Shown here: one piece after another, positions 25,560 to 38,450 of the stretch
Layout: every line of letters begins with the position of its first letter
How positions within the stretch are numbered: the first letter of the stretch is position 1
Origin: Certhia americana
Taxonomy: Eukaryota > Chordata > Aves > Passeriformes > Certhiidae
DNA length: 64,000 nucleotides
Assembly: GCA_018697195.1 (NCBI GenBank)
Contig: JAGMWU010000041.1
Span: 300,754-364,753 of the forward strand
Direction: 5' to 3'
Made by a program: the position numbers and the translations under genes
Notes under the pieces: model-generated
Told to the model about the DNA's origin: nothing
Seen by the model: only the letters and a program-made list of their open reading frames with translations
Databases searched by the model: none

Positions 25560-26100
25560 CTGGAGAAATTCAGTACAACACATGCTAGGAATGGAGGAGG
25601 TGCACCAGCAAAAGCAGGTTGGAGCCAGAGAGGGGTGATCCATTGACCCAAGTTCCCTTAGAGCTCTGTGGGGTGAGACCCTGGGAGTAGGGACACTGCG
25701 CTCCTCCAGAGGGATACTCCATGATCCTAAAAGGGGTTCTGCAGAACTTCTCTTGATGAGGGTGCAGGCTGTGGTGGTTTGGGGAGAAGAGAGGAACAAA
25801 GCAGGATGGATGGCAGGGTGCCATAAGCCCAGGCCAGGCACCATCCTGCCACAACATGGAAAGGGGGCCTGGCACCAGAGGGCTCTGCTCAGCCCGGCCT
25901 GTGCCAGGTCTCCCTGCAGAACCTCCTCACCACAGTGGGCCCTCCTCTGAAAGACTGAACTCAAGGTCACTCTGTAACACCAGGGGAGAACAAACGTACA
26001 GCATAAAACAACACAACATTTCACTGCAATGGGCTCTCTGAGAAGAGCCAGTGCAGGTATCATTTGGAAAAGGGTCACTTCACAATACAGCCCTTCCAAA
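25560..26100 (-). repeat. Possible decayed interspersed repeat (LTR-like), uncertain
   Basis: On the minus strand this segment is open for 187 codons (25536-26099) but the translation has no retroviral or cellular domain I recognise. The minus-strand text, with a T/G-rich stretch near 26010 followed by a CTCCCCTGGTG-type segment, reminded me of avian endogenous-retrovirus LTR fragments. I could not define TG...CA ends, a target-site duplication or any gag/pol remnant. It may simply be unique DNA. Confidence 0.2.
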
Positions 26101-29100
26101 TTGCAGCTCCAACTCAGAATTAATTATCCTTTCACTATCTTGGGTTTTCTTTTCTTCTTTGCTTCACATTAACTGCAGCTGAAATTATTTTAAAGCAATG
26201 ATCTTGAACGTCATGTCCTTCAGCTGGCCCTGAAAATCCATTTTCTATGGAAAGCCTCCTTTCTTCTCCAAGATTTCTGAGAGTGTGCAAAGCTCATCAA
26301 GGCTCTGGTTCTCTAGGGGTGTCAGATGCTTGGATAATACCCAGGTGTCTGCCTGCTGGACCAGCTCCAAGGTACTTTATTAGCATGAAGAGGCCTATTT
26401 GGAAGCAGTTTAACTCCTTCTGCTCTCAGGGCCTAGCACATGACAGACACTGCCTGTGCACAGCTACAAATGCAGACTCTGAGTTACCTCCACTCACCAC
26501 CACACCTTGAAGAGGAAACACCTGAGATGTCCTGTCATCACAGCTGGAAAGATCACCTGGTGCTGTCCCACCCACATGAAAGGAGAGGAGAATTGTAGAC
26601 CACAGCTCTGGTGCACTCCTGGGGCTCAGCCCTTCCTCAAACTGCTTTGAAAAATCCCAGCAGGCCCCTCTTGGGAGCTATGCCCTCCCTCATGACAGTG
26701 GCAGCATGAGGGGACACTGTGAGGCCTGTTTTCCAGGCACGTCATGCAGCTCGGCATTCCCAGGCACGGACCAACACGGGATCTGAGATGCCCTTGTCCC
26801 TGGCACTGAGCAGGGCAGGGGCAACAACGGCCTTTGCTGTACCAGGGCGACCTGTAGGGGCAAGGGGGACTTGTCCCAGATCCATTCCTGCACACACACA
26901 CCACCAGCAGCAGCAAAGCAACGGTGCACATGAAGATCCTGTCAACACACACTTGAAATAAGAACTGTGAGCAGACGCCCTTGGATGTCCAGGGACTACA
27001 GCAAACTTCAGCTCCCAGCAGTGGCAGCATGTCTCAGCACAGTCCCACAGAAGACACCACACCCACTGGGACAATGCACCCTGCTCCATCTTTCTGTTGG
27101 ATCACATGGTCTGCATCCCACCCTTTAACACAAAGTATTTTCTTTAGGTTCCAGGATGTAAAATTGGACTGTGCAAAACAAAACCAGAAAACACACAATT
27201 CCCAGCCTTACAAAATCAGTTCCCGCTTAAAAAGCAAAGCTCCTTTTAAACTGCACACATCAAAGCTTGCAGCAACGGGCTAAAAATCCGAGCCATCAAG
27301 ATACATGAGATTAGAACAAATACAGTCCCTAAGGCTCTGTTTAAAGTTTTAAAAGCCCAAGGTTTAAGTTATTTGTGAGCTGTTTGAGGCCTTTTCTTGG
27401 ATTAAAGAGGCAAAATCTTCCTTGAAGTTTGAGGTGTTTCCAAGTGCAGTTGGCAGCAAGAGAAGAGTGGCACTCAGAGCCAACTGTGTTCTCCTTTTCC
27501 ATGCTGCTGACCAGGTCACAGGACAGGACACGTGCACCTCCTCTTGGAATGACACAACCATGGCCACTTTGGTCTATGCAACCAAAGAAAACATTTAGAG
27601 TTGCCAAAGCATTACACAGTGTAGGGAGGCTGTGAGAGAGTGAGATTCCTGTAGCTGGGCTTCCAAACATACTGAGGAAACATGAATTTTGGGAAAAGTG
27701 AAAGAAGTTCAAGCCCTCTGTGGAATGGGGCTCCAGAGCCCACAGCAGCCGAGTGGGGAGAACAGAAACTGCTAGCTCTCATCCCAGCTGGAGGGAAAAG
27801 CAGCATTGCTGGTCTGAGCCACAGAGAGCAATCTGGGGCCAAGGAAAAGCTCTCACAATGCTGCTGCAGCATTTACCCAACACAGTCCCTTGCAGCCTCC
27901 ATGTCCTCCTGCTCCCAGAGATGACCTAGTTCTAACACAGATATCTCCAGGAGATGCCAGCTGAGCTCAGGGACGTCCCCAGCCCTTACAGAAGGGCTGT
28001 CACAGCTCAAATGATTCACAGCTTCATCCCTCTGCCAGGACAGGACTGCACAGAGGGTTCCTTGATTAGGACCTGGACATTCCTCAGATGAATTGCCATG
28101 ATGAAGCCACTGCTGAGTACATTGACACTGGAAGGTGATTCTTCTGTCCTCAGAGAACATCTGGAAACCATGCTGGGACATCCACTGCCACTACAACAGG
28201 GTCAGGCCTATAAAGGTGTCCACAATCAGGCTCCTCCTCCCAGAGTTGCTAGAACTGCACTTCCCTCCTCTCTTCAGGGATGAAGCTGTGCCTGCGGCAC
28301 ATGCCCCAGCTAGAGGAACTTCACCTGTAAGGAGGTGATGAGGACTATTCCAAGAGGCTGATGGTTGTATACAGGCTGGTGGCAGCAGCTGCCTGCTTTC
28401 CCCTCCAACCCCACACACACTCATGGGATCAGTTTAAGTGACAAAACTTTTGTGGGACCAATGAGACTCCCCTGTTACTTCTGTTTGTTTTCTGTTACAC
28501 AGTGACTTCTCCCCGAAGCTGAAGTTGAAACAGGACTGGCTTCAAAGGTAAACATTTCTCATAGCTTTCTCATCAACTATATTAAATACAGTCATAGTCG
28601 TCCCCCCCCCCCGCAATATTTTCTGTATTTGCTGAAGAATGACGTCCTCCTTGCCTTCAGTGTGTGCCAGATTACTCATAAACCTGGACCATATGCCACT
28701 GCAATTTACTGATGGGCCCAAGCTGTTTTGGTAGATACAAAATCCGAGGGGATTAGGGAGGCTCGAGCCTTGCTGAAAACAGAGCAGCAGCAGTGGGGCA
28801 GCTGCTTGCTCTCTTTGCTCAGCCTCAATTTAGGTCAGTAGACAAGAGCTGCCCCATGCCAGGCTGGAGAGCTGGGCTGTCTGTGGGGCACACATGGAGG
28901 GGACAACAGCCATGGGTGTCTGTCCCTGTAGGGGGGGCTCGCCCTTCTGCAGGGCAGGTGAGACCATACTGCTTCCTCCATCTGGAGCCTGGCTGCCCTG
29001 GCAGTGAGCAGCCCACAGCTCAAAGCCAAAGAAGGGGTGCTTCCCCCCATCCCTGCCTGGCAGTGCACCTCGGGGCGTGGCAGAGCACAGTGACAGCCAG

Positions 29101-32100
29101 TGGTGGCTCCAGCAGAGCTCCCTGCTGAGACCTGGCTGGTGGCCTGGAGGTCACCTGGAAGGTGGCTGGTGACTGGCAGGTCACCACAGCTGTTTTTGTG
29201 TCCCTGGCCCAGGGACAGTTGTGCTCAGGGAGGGAAAGGACAGCTCAGACGGAAGCACCCCCTAAACCAGGGCCTTTCCTAGGTGGGGGTTATCCAGCCC
29301 AGAGGTGCTTGAAGGCACCCCTGTGACTCCCAGGCCACCACCTTGGCTGCTTTCTCAAGAGTCTGAACTCACAGGGAGCATGGAATGACATAAGAGATCT
29401 GCTGACTTGAGCACTGCCCATTTAACACCTGGCAGGACACACAATGCAACTGCAGCAAGCAGCTAATTATTCAACATCTTCTTCACTGGCACCCTGGAAC
29501 CGTCCTTCCCCTCCACAGTATCTTACACAAGGACCTCCATCACCTTGAACAAAGCTGCCGCTTGTCACCAGAGAATTCCAAAGGTCTGCGGAGAGCACCA
29601 GGGAATGGGGACCACAGTGGTTGAGCACAAGCACCCCAAACAGAGAGGAAGCAATCCTGACTATGGCTGCTGTGCATGGAATATCAAACTTCAGTCATGG
29701 GAACCTTCTTTCCAGAATATTCCTCCACTGGGTGTAATTTGGGACTTCTCACTTAGAAGATGCTCATGATCAACACAGCCTGACTGGATTTCCAGCTGTC
29801 AGAGCTTCCCTCCACATCACAATGTACCCCATTGCAAAAAGTTGCTCCTAGGGACTGCACTGCTCGGCATGATTAAGTAGATTAGAGTGCCCATTACAAC
29901 TTTCAAATAAAAGTTCATGATTTTACCTCTCATGTCTTACACCTTGACAGCTAAAATGCACCAAAAAATCTGCTAGGCCCCAGAGAGGCTGCAGTGCCTG
30001 ACCGCAAGAGCCTGGTGCAGGCACCCCATGTCCAGGTCCCTGAGAAGGGTGAGGCCATGCTGCATCCCACTGGCTGCCAGCTCTGGGCTCAGGTCCTCGC
30101 TGGCAGGAACATCCCTTTGTGCCCACCCAGGACAGCTCAGGGCCTGCAGGGCTCTGTGCCTGCGAGCCCTGAGCACCCAGTGACAGCTGCCAAGAGACTG
30201 AGCACAGGTGTCTACTGGAAGGGTATGGCTGGGCTTTTCTGTGTATTTTACAGATTTTTCTCCTCAAGTTTGTCACTGCTATGTCCCAGAATAACCCCAG
30301 ACCCCCAACACCCTCCTTCAGGCTCAGGACAGGTGGGATGGAACATGATGCTCCCTGCTCCATGTGCCCAGATGTGCTGTGCAGATGGGTCTGCAGGGAG
30401 AGATGGGGTCTGCCTGCTGATGACTGTTTACAACTCTTATTAAACCCATTCTCCTTTCCTAATTATTGTAATAGTTCCCGAAAACACTACCATGGACTTT
30501 AAATGTTTCATGTGTGCTCTAATGAAAGCTGTGGAATTATCCCATGCTCGCTGCCACATGGCCCACATAGCAATGGAGATGCTAAATAATTTTAAAAAAT
30601 TTATAGTTTACAAGATGTATGTCCCATCTGTGATGATGCAGCAACTCCCAAATGCCCTAAATTTCACTGCATTAACAACACCTCTTAAAACCAACTGGCT
30701 GTGCTCCACTGGAAGGTTCAGCGATGACCCAAGGGGTGTATCACTGCATACACAGGTTGGAGACTGACCTTGTTGGTACCAAATGCCGCCAAAGCACATG
30801 AACTCCATGGCCAAACCAAGTGCTTTTAACCTCCAAGCACCATACTGCTGTTAAAATCATTAATCCCATTATTCCAGAGAGAAAGAAGTGCCTTCCTTCT
30901 GGCACCTTTGCCAAAGCTCAGCCTAATCACAGGCATGACAACAAAAACCTGGTGAGTTCAAGTGCAGTATCCCTGGAATGATCAATCTCTGGGGTAAGAT
31001 CAGGAGTCACTTTTTCCTCCTCTCCCAAGAGACGTTCTCTGTCACAAGGCAAAATCACACAAACTGTGCCCAACTTAAAAACTGAGTTTGGGATGGGAGC
31101 CAGAGCAGATGGTTAGGAAAGCTAAACACCGCTGATTTATTTCTTACCCTTTATGCAGCAATATTAGAGACAATGGCCCTGATCAGAACAAATGAGAACA
31201 AACATGGGAATGCAGACTCAATAGAGAATTAACAACCAGCACTACCAGATTCCATTATGCTGTGATTAATTCTGAATTTGTGGCAGGATTATCAGCAGCA
31301 AACCTCTAGCTCTATCTAATAGAAGCAGTGCCAAAGCATCCAGCCCTTCAGGGAGGGCTCTTCAGTCTGCAAGGGACTCCAGCAGGAAAATGGTGTGGAA
31401 GATGTCAGGCTCTGTGCTGTAAATTCAGCTGGAAAATGAACTTACAGATCCCCACATCCATCCCAAACCCCAAGAAAACATCAGAAAAGTCTGGACAGAC
31501 ACCACAAAGAGCTGCAAATCTCTGACTCAGGGAGGGCTAAGGGAGGTCACCTGCAAACTTGAGGGACACCGCCACAAGGCCGTCACCCTCCTTTGTCTGG
31601 TCTCTATTACATGAGCACTGGCCTTCAGCCCTCTATTTCCCACTAGGCATACTGTGAGGCTGGGGAGAGAACATCACCAAGTACTATCTAGCCTTCCTCT
31701 TCCCCTGCCATGGCTGCCTGGGAACTCCAAACTCTAATGCCAGACATACAATGGCTTTGGTCACAGGGTGCCTCAGTTTCCCGATATCCAGCACATACAT
31801 CACAGCTTCCCCAAACAGAGCTGCCCTCCCCTGGCAGGGACAAGAGGTGTGAGACACCTGTTATGGCCTTGTCACCATCAGCATTCCATGAAGAGGCTAT
31901 ACGAATACTTAACTGTTCCCCACTGTGCCACATTACCCCTGGCTTGCCTGTCTGTGCAGAGGACACCTGACCCAGGAACTGCCACCGGCAGCCACAGGAA
32001 ATGGACTTGCTGATGAGGGTGTTCAAGGCTGTTATTTGTGAGATGCAGATGAGGTAGGATGCAATGAGTTCAGCCTTGTTTTGCTCCATTTCCCGTCGCT

Positions 32101-32340
32101 AAGCACACAGTAACAGCTGAGTTTATACCCTGAGCTGCCATGCATGAATATCTCATGATAACTGCAAAGGCCTTTTATTTGTATCAGACCCTGCACCAGC
32201 GTTGCGTTCATCACCAGAGCTGGGCTCTGTTAATGACCAGCTCCATAAACCAAATGCAGAAGGTTTGATTCCTTCCGTCCTTGGCCCTCCATGATGGAAA
32301 GCAGGGGGCTGCTGCCAGGCTGGGATTTTGGCTGCACATA
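26101..32340. other. Non-coding unique DNA, no gene seen
   Basis: About 6 kb of mixed-composition DNA carries frames up to about 149 codons, usually matched by antisense frames over the same bases and without recognisable domains. A poly-C run at 28602-28612 is listed separately. 31140-31325 is modestly AT-rich. No retroposon or RNA gene was recognised. Confidence 0.5.
28602..28612 (+). repeat. Poly-C run
   Basis: Eleven consecutive C residues occur on the plus strand. Such mononucleotide runs are slippage-prone and are frequent sites of sequencing-length error. No associated element was recognised. Confidence 0.9.
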
Positions 32341-32398
32341 GTGGACTATGGCTGCAGTCAAAGGTGAGGAATTTCTGCACGTCACCAGTGGTGAGACC

Positions 32399-32428
32399 AC
32401 AGAGGTGACGTCACGTCACGTCCCGTCT
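32399..32428. promoter_or_regulatory. cAMP-response-element palindrome with extra half-sites
   Basis: The exact palindrome TGACGTCA sits at 32406-32413 and runs into repeated ACGTC units, giving four CGTC units at short spacing through about 32427, and a further CACGTCACC at about 32379-32387. TGACGTCA is the consensus site of CREB/ATF-family bZIP factors, and CGTCA is its half-site. Neighbouring DNA is CpG-poor, so the CpG retention is notable. There is no TATA box or recognised exon next to it. Binding is inferred from the motif only. Confidence 0.55.
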
Positions 32429-35400
32429 TGTGCTCAGCACAAAGAATCCCAATACATTACCACAGCCCGCCTTGCAAAAACTGGTTTCTTATGGCACTTG
32501 ATCATTCTCAGGAACAGGCATGAGAGAAAAGCCAGTGTCACTGATTCGATAGACGTTTCTTGCGGTTTTTTTAGGACCTTGCTGAAAGTTGGGATTTGTT
32601 TCCTCCCATCTCCAGGTAGGGAAGCTGCTTTTTTCCACCTTAGTGGAAAAGGGTTCTCTGCACAAAGCTTATCTGCCTGTAACTCCTATAAGGTCCCATC
32701 TCCTAGCTCCTCCAAAACATCCCTAAAGCAGAGCCAAAAGAGAATGGAGCAGCTGGTAGGAGGTGGGGGACGGTTAAGGGTGCTTGCAAAAGCTATGAAC
32801 TGTTTTTCCTTTTGGAAAGCTGAAGGCTTGGTAAAAAAGAGACCAGAGTGACAGCATATCGGGGAGAAAGCCAAACACAAAGATGGAGCCAGGTGATGCA
32901 ATGAAATACCAAAACACGAAACATACAGATGCTTACAAGGTAACACAAACCTCCAGCTCAGATGTCTTTTACAAAACCAAATCCTTAAACCCTCTCAGTG
33001 TTGTTTTTCCTTTCATGAACATTCATAATTTGGAAAACTCTGGGCTGGAAATTGCTCCAGCTGTTCATGCTCCAGAGGCTGTGGCTGCAGTGAGTCAGTG
33101 CCGCTTGCAGGGACCTTGTGAAAACTCTCTGCAGAGCCCAGCACAGCACTGAGACAACATGGCAATTCTGCTCTTTGGGGCTACTCAGACCCCCTCCTAT
33201 GTTACCCAAACACATTTCTCCTTCGCTCCTGGGTTTTGGTTCTAGCTTAAGAGCCTGTGAAGCAAGAGAAAAGCTGAAACAACTTTATTGCTCAACCAGG
33301 CCAAGCAGGGACCTTGCCTGAAACTCCTCCAGTTTGTTGGACTTGTAGTTTGGCTGCAAGCTTGTACTCAGCTGCAGCCAAAAGCCTGGAGCGAGCTCTG
33401 TGATCACCCAGAGAGCCAGGAAGTGGCTACACTCCCTATGGGGCTATGCAGCAGTTACTACACCAGGGTCACCGCCAACATGCACCCAGAAACTGGCCTC
33501 CACAGCCACATTTTGGAGCTTGTAATGCCTGAATGACTTACTGTGGAACATGAGCACCTGCTTTAGCAATCTGTGGTCAGGAAAGCCTAGGAGACATAGA
33601 TCTGGCACTGCTTTTGGCATGACGGCAGGAAAGTGGTAGTTCAGAAGTTCAGGGGTTAGACTCTTCAAAGGGAACAATTAGCACAGCTCTTCAAAGTACA
33701 CATGGAATGATGGGAAGGAATGGGATGTCTCCCTATAGCCTTTAGCAAAACCCTAATCTAATGCATGCCTATATGAAAGTTGTTGCTCTTAAAACTGGTG
33801 CTAATAAAACTGGATGCTGAGAAATGGCAACAGGAAATATGCTCTGAAGTGTTTTGAACTAGAAGTCAAGAGCACCTCTAGAAAGGGAATTCCCAGCTCA
33901 CAGATCCAAGAAAAAGCTCCCCCTTCCCAAGAGGCAATAATGGCAGCAGGACTGAGGATCTGCTCTGTGAGAAGGGACAACATGGCAGTGGTACAGCCCA
34001 CGTCCCAGGGTCTGTCTGGGTCTGGGGGACTCTTATAGAGGGGTTCCTGCTCTGTTGCTCCCCACTCCCATTTCCTTCTGTTCCAGGGGCAGTCCAGATG
34101 GGACGTCCTGGGCGAGGGGATAGTGACACATGTCCGGCTATGGCAGTCACGCCATGTGTTCTTTGGCCCTGGGAAGACAACAAAGCTCAGGCTTTCTCCT
34201 TTCCAAGGGATGATGGAAGGTGAGGTGCCCTGGGAAAGCCAACAACACAGACATGAATTGAAGGAGAGCTCTGGCCTCAAGCCTGAGCTCTGATTCCACA
34301 AGGAAAATCCCAGCAAAATTATGGAGAAACAGACATCACATTTGATTGACCCACAGGGGTATCCCACATCTGGAGGGTTTCTGTGGGGGCTCCAAGTCAC
34401 CCACTCACTTTACACCAGACAAGAAACAAGCAGCAAGGGCAGTGCCTTCCTTATGGGTTACAAATTGTTCTAGCTTGGGGTATTCATCAATGTGCAATAA
34501 AGCCCTGCCTCCTGCTAGTAGGTACAGAATGTGGTTCCTGTCTTTAACCTGATTCCATTCACTGGGAGTACCCATGCTGGGAAGTGCTGACAAGTCTCTC
34601 TCTCTCACTCTCCACAGGCATTGATGGCATTTTTGGCTTGTCACCCTCCTGACATATACACAGGAGAAATTTTTTCTGCACAGAGCAGGAATGAGACGGG
34701 AGGAAAACACAGAATACCCCAGGAACTCTTGTTACATCCAATGCAATATCTTTCTAGGGGTGGGGAACTTGCACATCTTTTCTCGTTTCTCTTTTATAAA
34801 TATTTTATCTAACTCATTTCCTTCCCTAAGCAGACTTGGATATCAAAATAAATGAAGCAAATGCAGCTCTTCTGTGGGCTTTGGTAGAATCCCCAACAAC
34901 TGTGTCAAATGCTGGGGAGTTGGCATTCCTCTTAAAAATCTCCTTTTTAATTCCTGCTTACATGATTAGGTCCTGAAGCACAGATACATTCAATCACCAC
35001 CTCAGAGTACCTCATAAATCTCTGCTCAGTATCAGAGTAATAACAACATGAAGAACCTAAAGTGCTTTAGGCAGAATATTCCCATTTACTGTGCTTTGAG
35101 CATTGAGTGTGCTGGCCCACCCCAGGGTGCAGGAACAGCCCTAAATTCCTCTCAGGAAAAGTGGGCTGTGGTAAGCACTTGCCAGCTATGCTAGACAGGG
35201 CACCCAGGTACCTGCACTGTCCCTTTCATGGGCTGTCACCTCTGGGCTCCTCAGGCACCACAGCTGCTCCCTCTTCCCTATCTCCCCCAGCCGTTCCTGA
35301 GATCCCATGCCCTAAAACCACTTTGGAAACTGAACTGGTTAAACTGCTGGAAGTGTCCGTATGGGTGAATGGAAATCCATTTCACTCCAGTTCATGTCAA

Positions 35401-36530
35401 ATACAGCTTAAATTGCCATGAGATCAGACTCAGTTGCATGAGTATCAGACATGGTTACAGTAAGTAACTCCGAGAGTTTCTCCACTGGAGTGGTGCGATA
35501 CCATAAAACCAGATTAGACCAGCACTGCCTTGTCTGAATCACACATTTCTGCCACTGATACTCGTATCTGATCTAGTGCATGGTGTCCTTACATGCAGCA
35601 GCTCACTCAGCCAGGCACTATGAGGCAAAGCCACCAATGCAGGTGAGAAAAGAGCAGCTTTAAAGGAAGGATAGAAGCACAAAACCTCCCTAAGCTGACA
35701 GAGGAACAGCACATTCAGCTGCCAGCTCTGCAGGTAACCAAGGGTGAGTGGGGGGAGGGCAGCACTGGCATGGAGGGTTTGGACAGCAACTGACAGGGAA
35801 GGATGCTTGGTGGCCCACGAGGAATTGTTTGATCTGACCAAGGGCCTCTCCTGAAATGCTTGTCAGGTGTTAAGTGATGCAGAAGAAATGTGGACAAAAA
35901 TAAGCTGCATATTGGTTTGCCTCTGAATGCCATTTACAGTTTGGCCACATGAAAGGACCTTACCTGTTTACTCCCTGTGAACACAGATGTGGAGCCTTGC
36001 TTTGAGAAACACAGAATTCTGGCCTTAAATCCTCACTTACATCCAACATCCAAATGAGAAACAAACATTTAACCTGATAAATTAAGTCAGCACTGATTCA
36101 TTAAGACCAGCAGAAACACAAGCCGCACCACAACCAATTCTCAACCAAAATTTAAAACCTTCTGGATGCAGTTTGCATGTGGCCAGCAGGACAAGGGAGG
36201 GGTCTCCCCCTCTACTTTACTCATTTCAAGACAAATAGCAGCATCTCCAAAGGCAATCATGCCTGCTCATGTCTATTTCGAGATGCCTCAGCCCAGAATT
36301 TGTGTGTGCTTCCCAAGAGGAACCTGCCTGTGCTGATCTGGCCCTGGAATCAAGGGAACTGGCAGGTGCCAGCGACAAGCACAGTGGCCACGGTGAACTG
36401 CTCTGGCTCCCTCTGTGTGACAGCCAAGCTCTGCTGGGCTGTGCCTGCCTGCCCTCCCCGTGGCCTGGTCACCTCCAGGGTGTGAGGAGCACCAGCCGGA
36501 GCCATGCAAAAAAAATCACAGGTTCCCGAG
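32429..36530. other. Non-coding unique DNA, no gene recognised
   Basis: This stretch includes most of a 167-codon plus-strand frame (32348-32851) and a 199-codon minus-strand frame (33801-34400). Neither shows domain, motif or signal-peptide structure that I recognise. A short CT-rich tract is at about 34592-34613. No repeat family was identified. Confidence 0.5.
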
Positions 36531-36860
36531 CAGCACTTCACACTCCTCTGAGTGCAAACGCTGCCATTCTGGGCTCGGGAGCCAGCACGCTGTGTCACCT
36601 CCCTCACACAGGCTCCCATGGCTGTGGAGAGCCGAGCCAGCCCAGTCCCCTCACACACCCCGCCCGACAAACCTGCAGTGGCTGTGACCTTGCCACTGCC
36701 CTCTGGCCGCAGCCGCCTCAGGAGGAGGCACATGGAGCAGGAGCCAGCCAGGAGCTGGGCTGCAAGACACGGCACCCGGCACGCACAGGGAGCAGGAGCC
36801 ATACACGCATGGCTGGTGACCTGTGGGACACAGGCTGGCAGCTCCTCCAGGGCCCGGGAC
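36531..36860. other. GC-rich stretch with moderate CpG
   Basis: GC rises here and CpGs occur at moderate density (for example CCCGCCCGAC at 36660 and GCCGCAGCCGCC at 36705). Long frames are open on both strands at once (36269-36946 plus, 36350-37027 minus), which is a consequence of low stop-codon frequency in GC-rich DNA and not evidence for a gene. No exon boundary convinced me. Confidence 0.4.
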
Positions 36861-37091
36861 TTGGCAGGCTCTGCTCCCAGCCCCTTCTGTGCAGCCACAG
36901 GCAGGTGCCAAAATGCTGCCCAGTCTGCATGCGCTTCAGAGGGTGAGGGGAAGGTGGAACTGGGTTGCACCACAGCCTGTGGCCTACCAGGACTGTCTCC
37001 CAACACCTTCATCTGCTGCCACCTCACCCCATGGAAGGAAATCGCTTATCACAGTAGCATCAAGTTCATAACCTCTTTCCTACCATTTCAC

Positions 37092-37115
37092 ACTGATTTT
37101 TCTTTTTTTTAACAG
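37092..37115 (+). other. Strong splice-acceptor-like tract
   Basis: A long T-rich tract (TTTTTCTTTTTTTTAACAG) ends in AG at 37114-37115 and is preceded by a CACTGAT branch-point-like sequence at 37091. The following bases would encode a short Glu/Gly/Ser-containing peptide in one frame before a stop within about 40 bases. If real it could start the last exon of a transcript; a random T-rich tract is just as likely. Confidence 0.3.
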
Positions 37116-37603
37116 AAGGCGGTAGTGAAGAACCAGAAAGATTTCAAGTAGCCTCCTGAGCATGAGGCTTAGAGAAAAGGCCAGAAGGCACCATAGCCAG
37201 AAATGCACACTCTAATAAGTCACCAAAACCAAGGAACTTTGCCATCGGACACAGAGAGACTGGGATAAAACATAGCAAATGACTGAAATCAAGGCACATA
37301 AATGACAAATACTGAATTTGGACCAAAGAATAAGAATTAGTGTATGCTAGACTGAATAAATGCAGCAAGATGTGGACAAGGCAGAGGGCTGGGACACACA
37401 GAAGTTTTCCAAATGGGTCTTAGTAAACCTCTCAGGTGCCTCCATTCATCAACCGTGCCCCAAAGCACAGCCAGTTGCCTTCTGTACCCGATACTATCTT
37501 TTGTTTTTAATTGTATTTTTCCTAGGCTTTGGCACCATCAATTGCTGCTCCATTTGACAGCTTTGCCCAACAATAGCCTGGACAAGAATGCACTACTTGC
37601 ATA

Positions 37604-37623
37604 GTGTGTGTGTGTGTGTGTGT
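37604..37623 (+). repeat. (GT)10 microsatellite
   Basis: Twenty bases of uninterrupted GT dinucleotide. This is the most common vertebrate microsatellite class and is likely polymorphic in length. It lies in otherwise unique DNA. Confidence 0.95.
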
Positions 37624-38009
37624 TTAGAAACACAAAATAAAACTCAAACAATGGTTCACTGGTGAACCAGCTCTGCTTCCAGCAGCCTTTCCCCACAACC
37701 AGCACAAGCCCACTTTCACATGAGGGCAATGCTCAGGCAGGCACACTCTAGCCACCCAAACACCAGGAGACCTGCTGCTCTCCAGAGCGGATGGTAAGGC
37801 TCTTACAGACCCATCTCCTCACTAATGCCAGGGAGCACCTGGCACACATGGCACTTGCTCCCAGTTTATGCAGCATCCTTAATGACAAAGAACAGTTGCC
37901 ACTGCAAACGTCCATCACCCAAACTCCATTCACCTCCCTGCACAAAGGGCAAGGGCTGCTGACACTGGGAAGTGAGCTGGGCTCCCTAAAACAAGGTGGC
38001 TCGCTCAGG
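37624..38009. other. Non-coding unique DNA, no gene seen
   Basis: Only short overlapping frames, none with recognisable content; no repeat seen after the GT microsatellite. Confidence 0.5.
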
Positions 38010-38450
38010 GAGGGTTATTGCCAATGTTATTGCCATCCACGTATAAATATGTACATGGACCATCATTTTCTTGTAACAAATGGTGAAAGCCACTGCGGTG
38101 ACAGTGAGGCAGCGCGGGAGCAAGGTGACTTTATCACCTACCCATGACTATGTTTCCCAAGCAGCCTCCTCACCAATCCCGAGCCCTCCGTGATCATTAG
38201 TTCCTGCACATGGCAGCAATGAAATTGTCCCTTAAAGTAAATCATTCACGGATTTTTATAATCCGAAATAAAATTTTCTAATATTTTTTTCCTAAGTTTT
38301 CCAGGTTTAAGGTTTTAATCTTTTATTATTTATTGTGCAGCAGTTGTGAAGGGCATGATGAGCAGCCCGGCGTAAATAGTCATTGGTGGAGGGCTGGTGC
38401 CTGACAATGCTGTATTGAATAAATTAATTTCTTTTCTTTTTCTTATTACT
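38010..38450. promoter_or_regulatory. AT-rich candidate conserved element
   Basis: The block contains motif-dense AT-rich sequence, including an exact small inverted repeat CGGATT/AATCCG at 38249-38265 (5-base loop), repeated ATAAA/TTATT cores, and isolated CpGs (CCACGTATAAATATG at 38038, GCCCGGCGTAAATAG at 38366). Open frames are scarce. Isolated CpGs in AT-rich DNA often indicate constraint. The conserved-element call remains inference without alignment. Confidence 0.35.

Noticed and set aside
33801..34400. 199-codon minus-strand frame
   Set aside because: No domain, signal peptide or repeat structure recognised, and no transcript signals. Likely a chance frame.
36269..37027. Overlapping 225-codon frames on both strands
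   Set aside because: Simultaneous openness on both strands in a GC-rich patch reflects few stop codons and not coding. No recognisable protein content.
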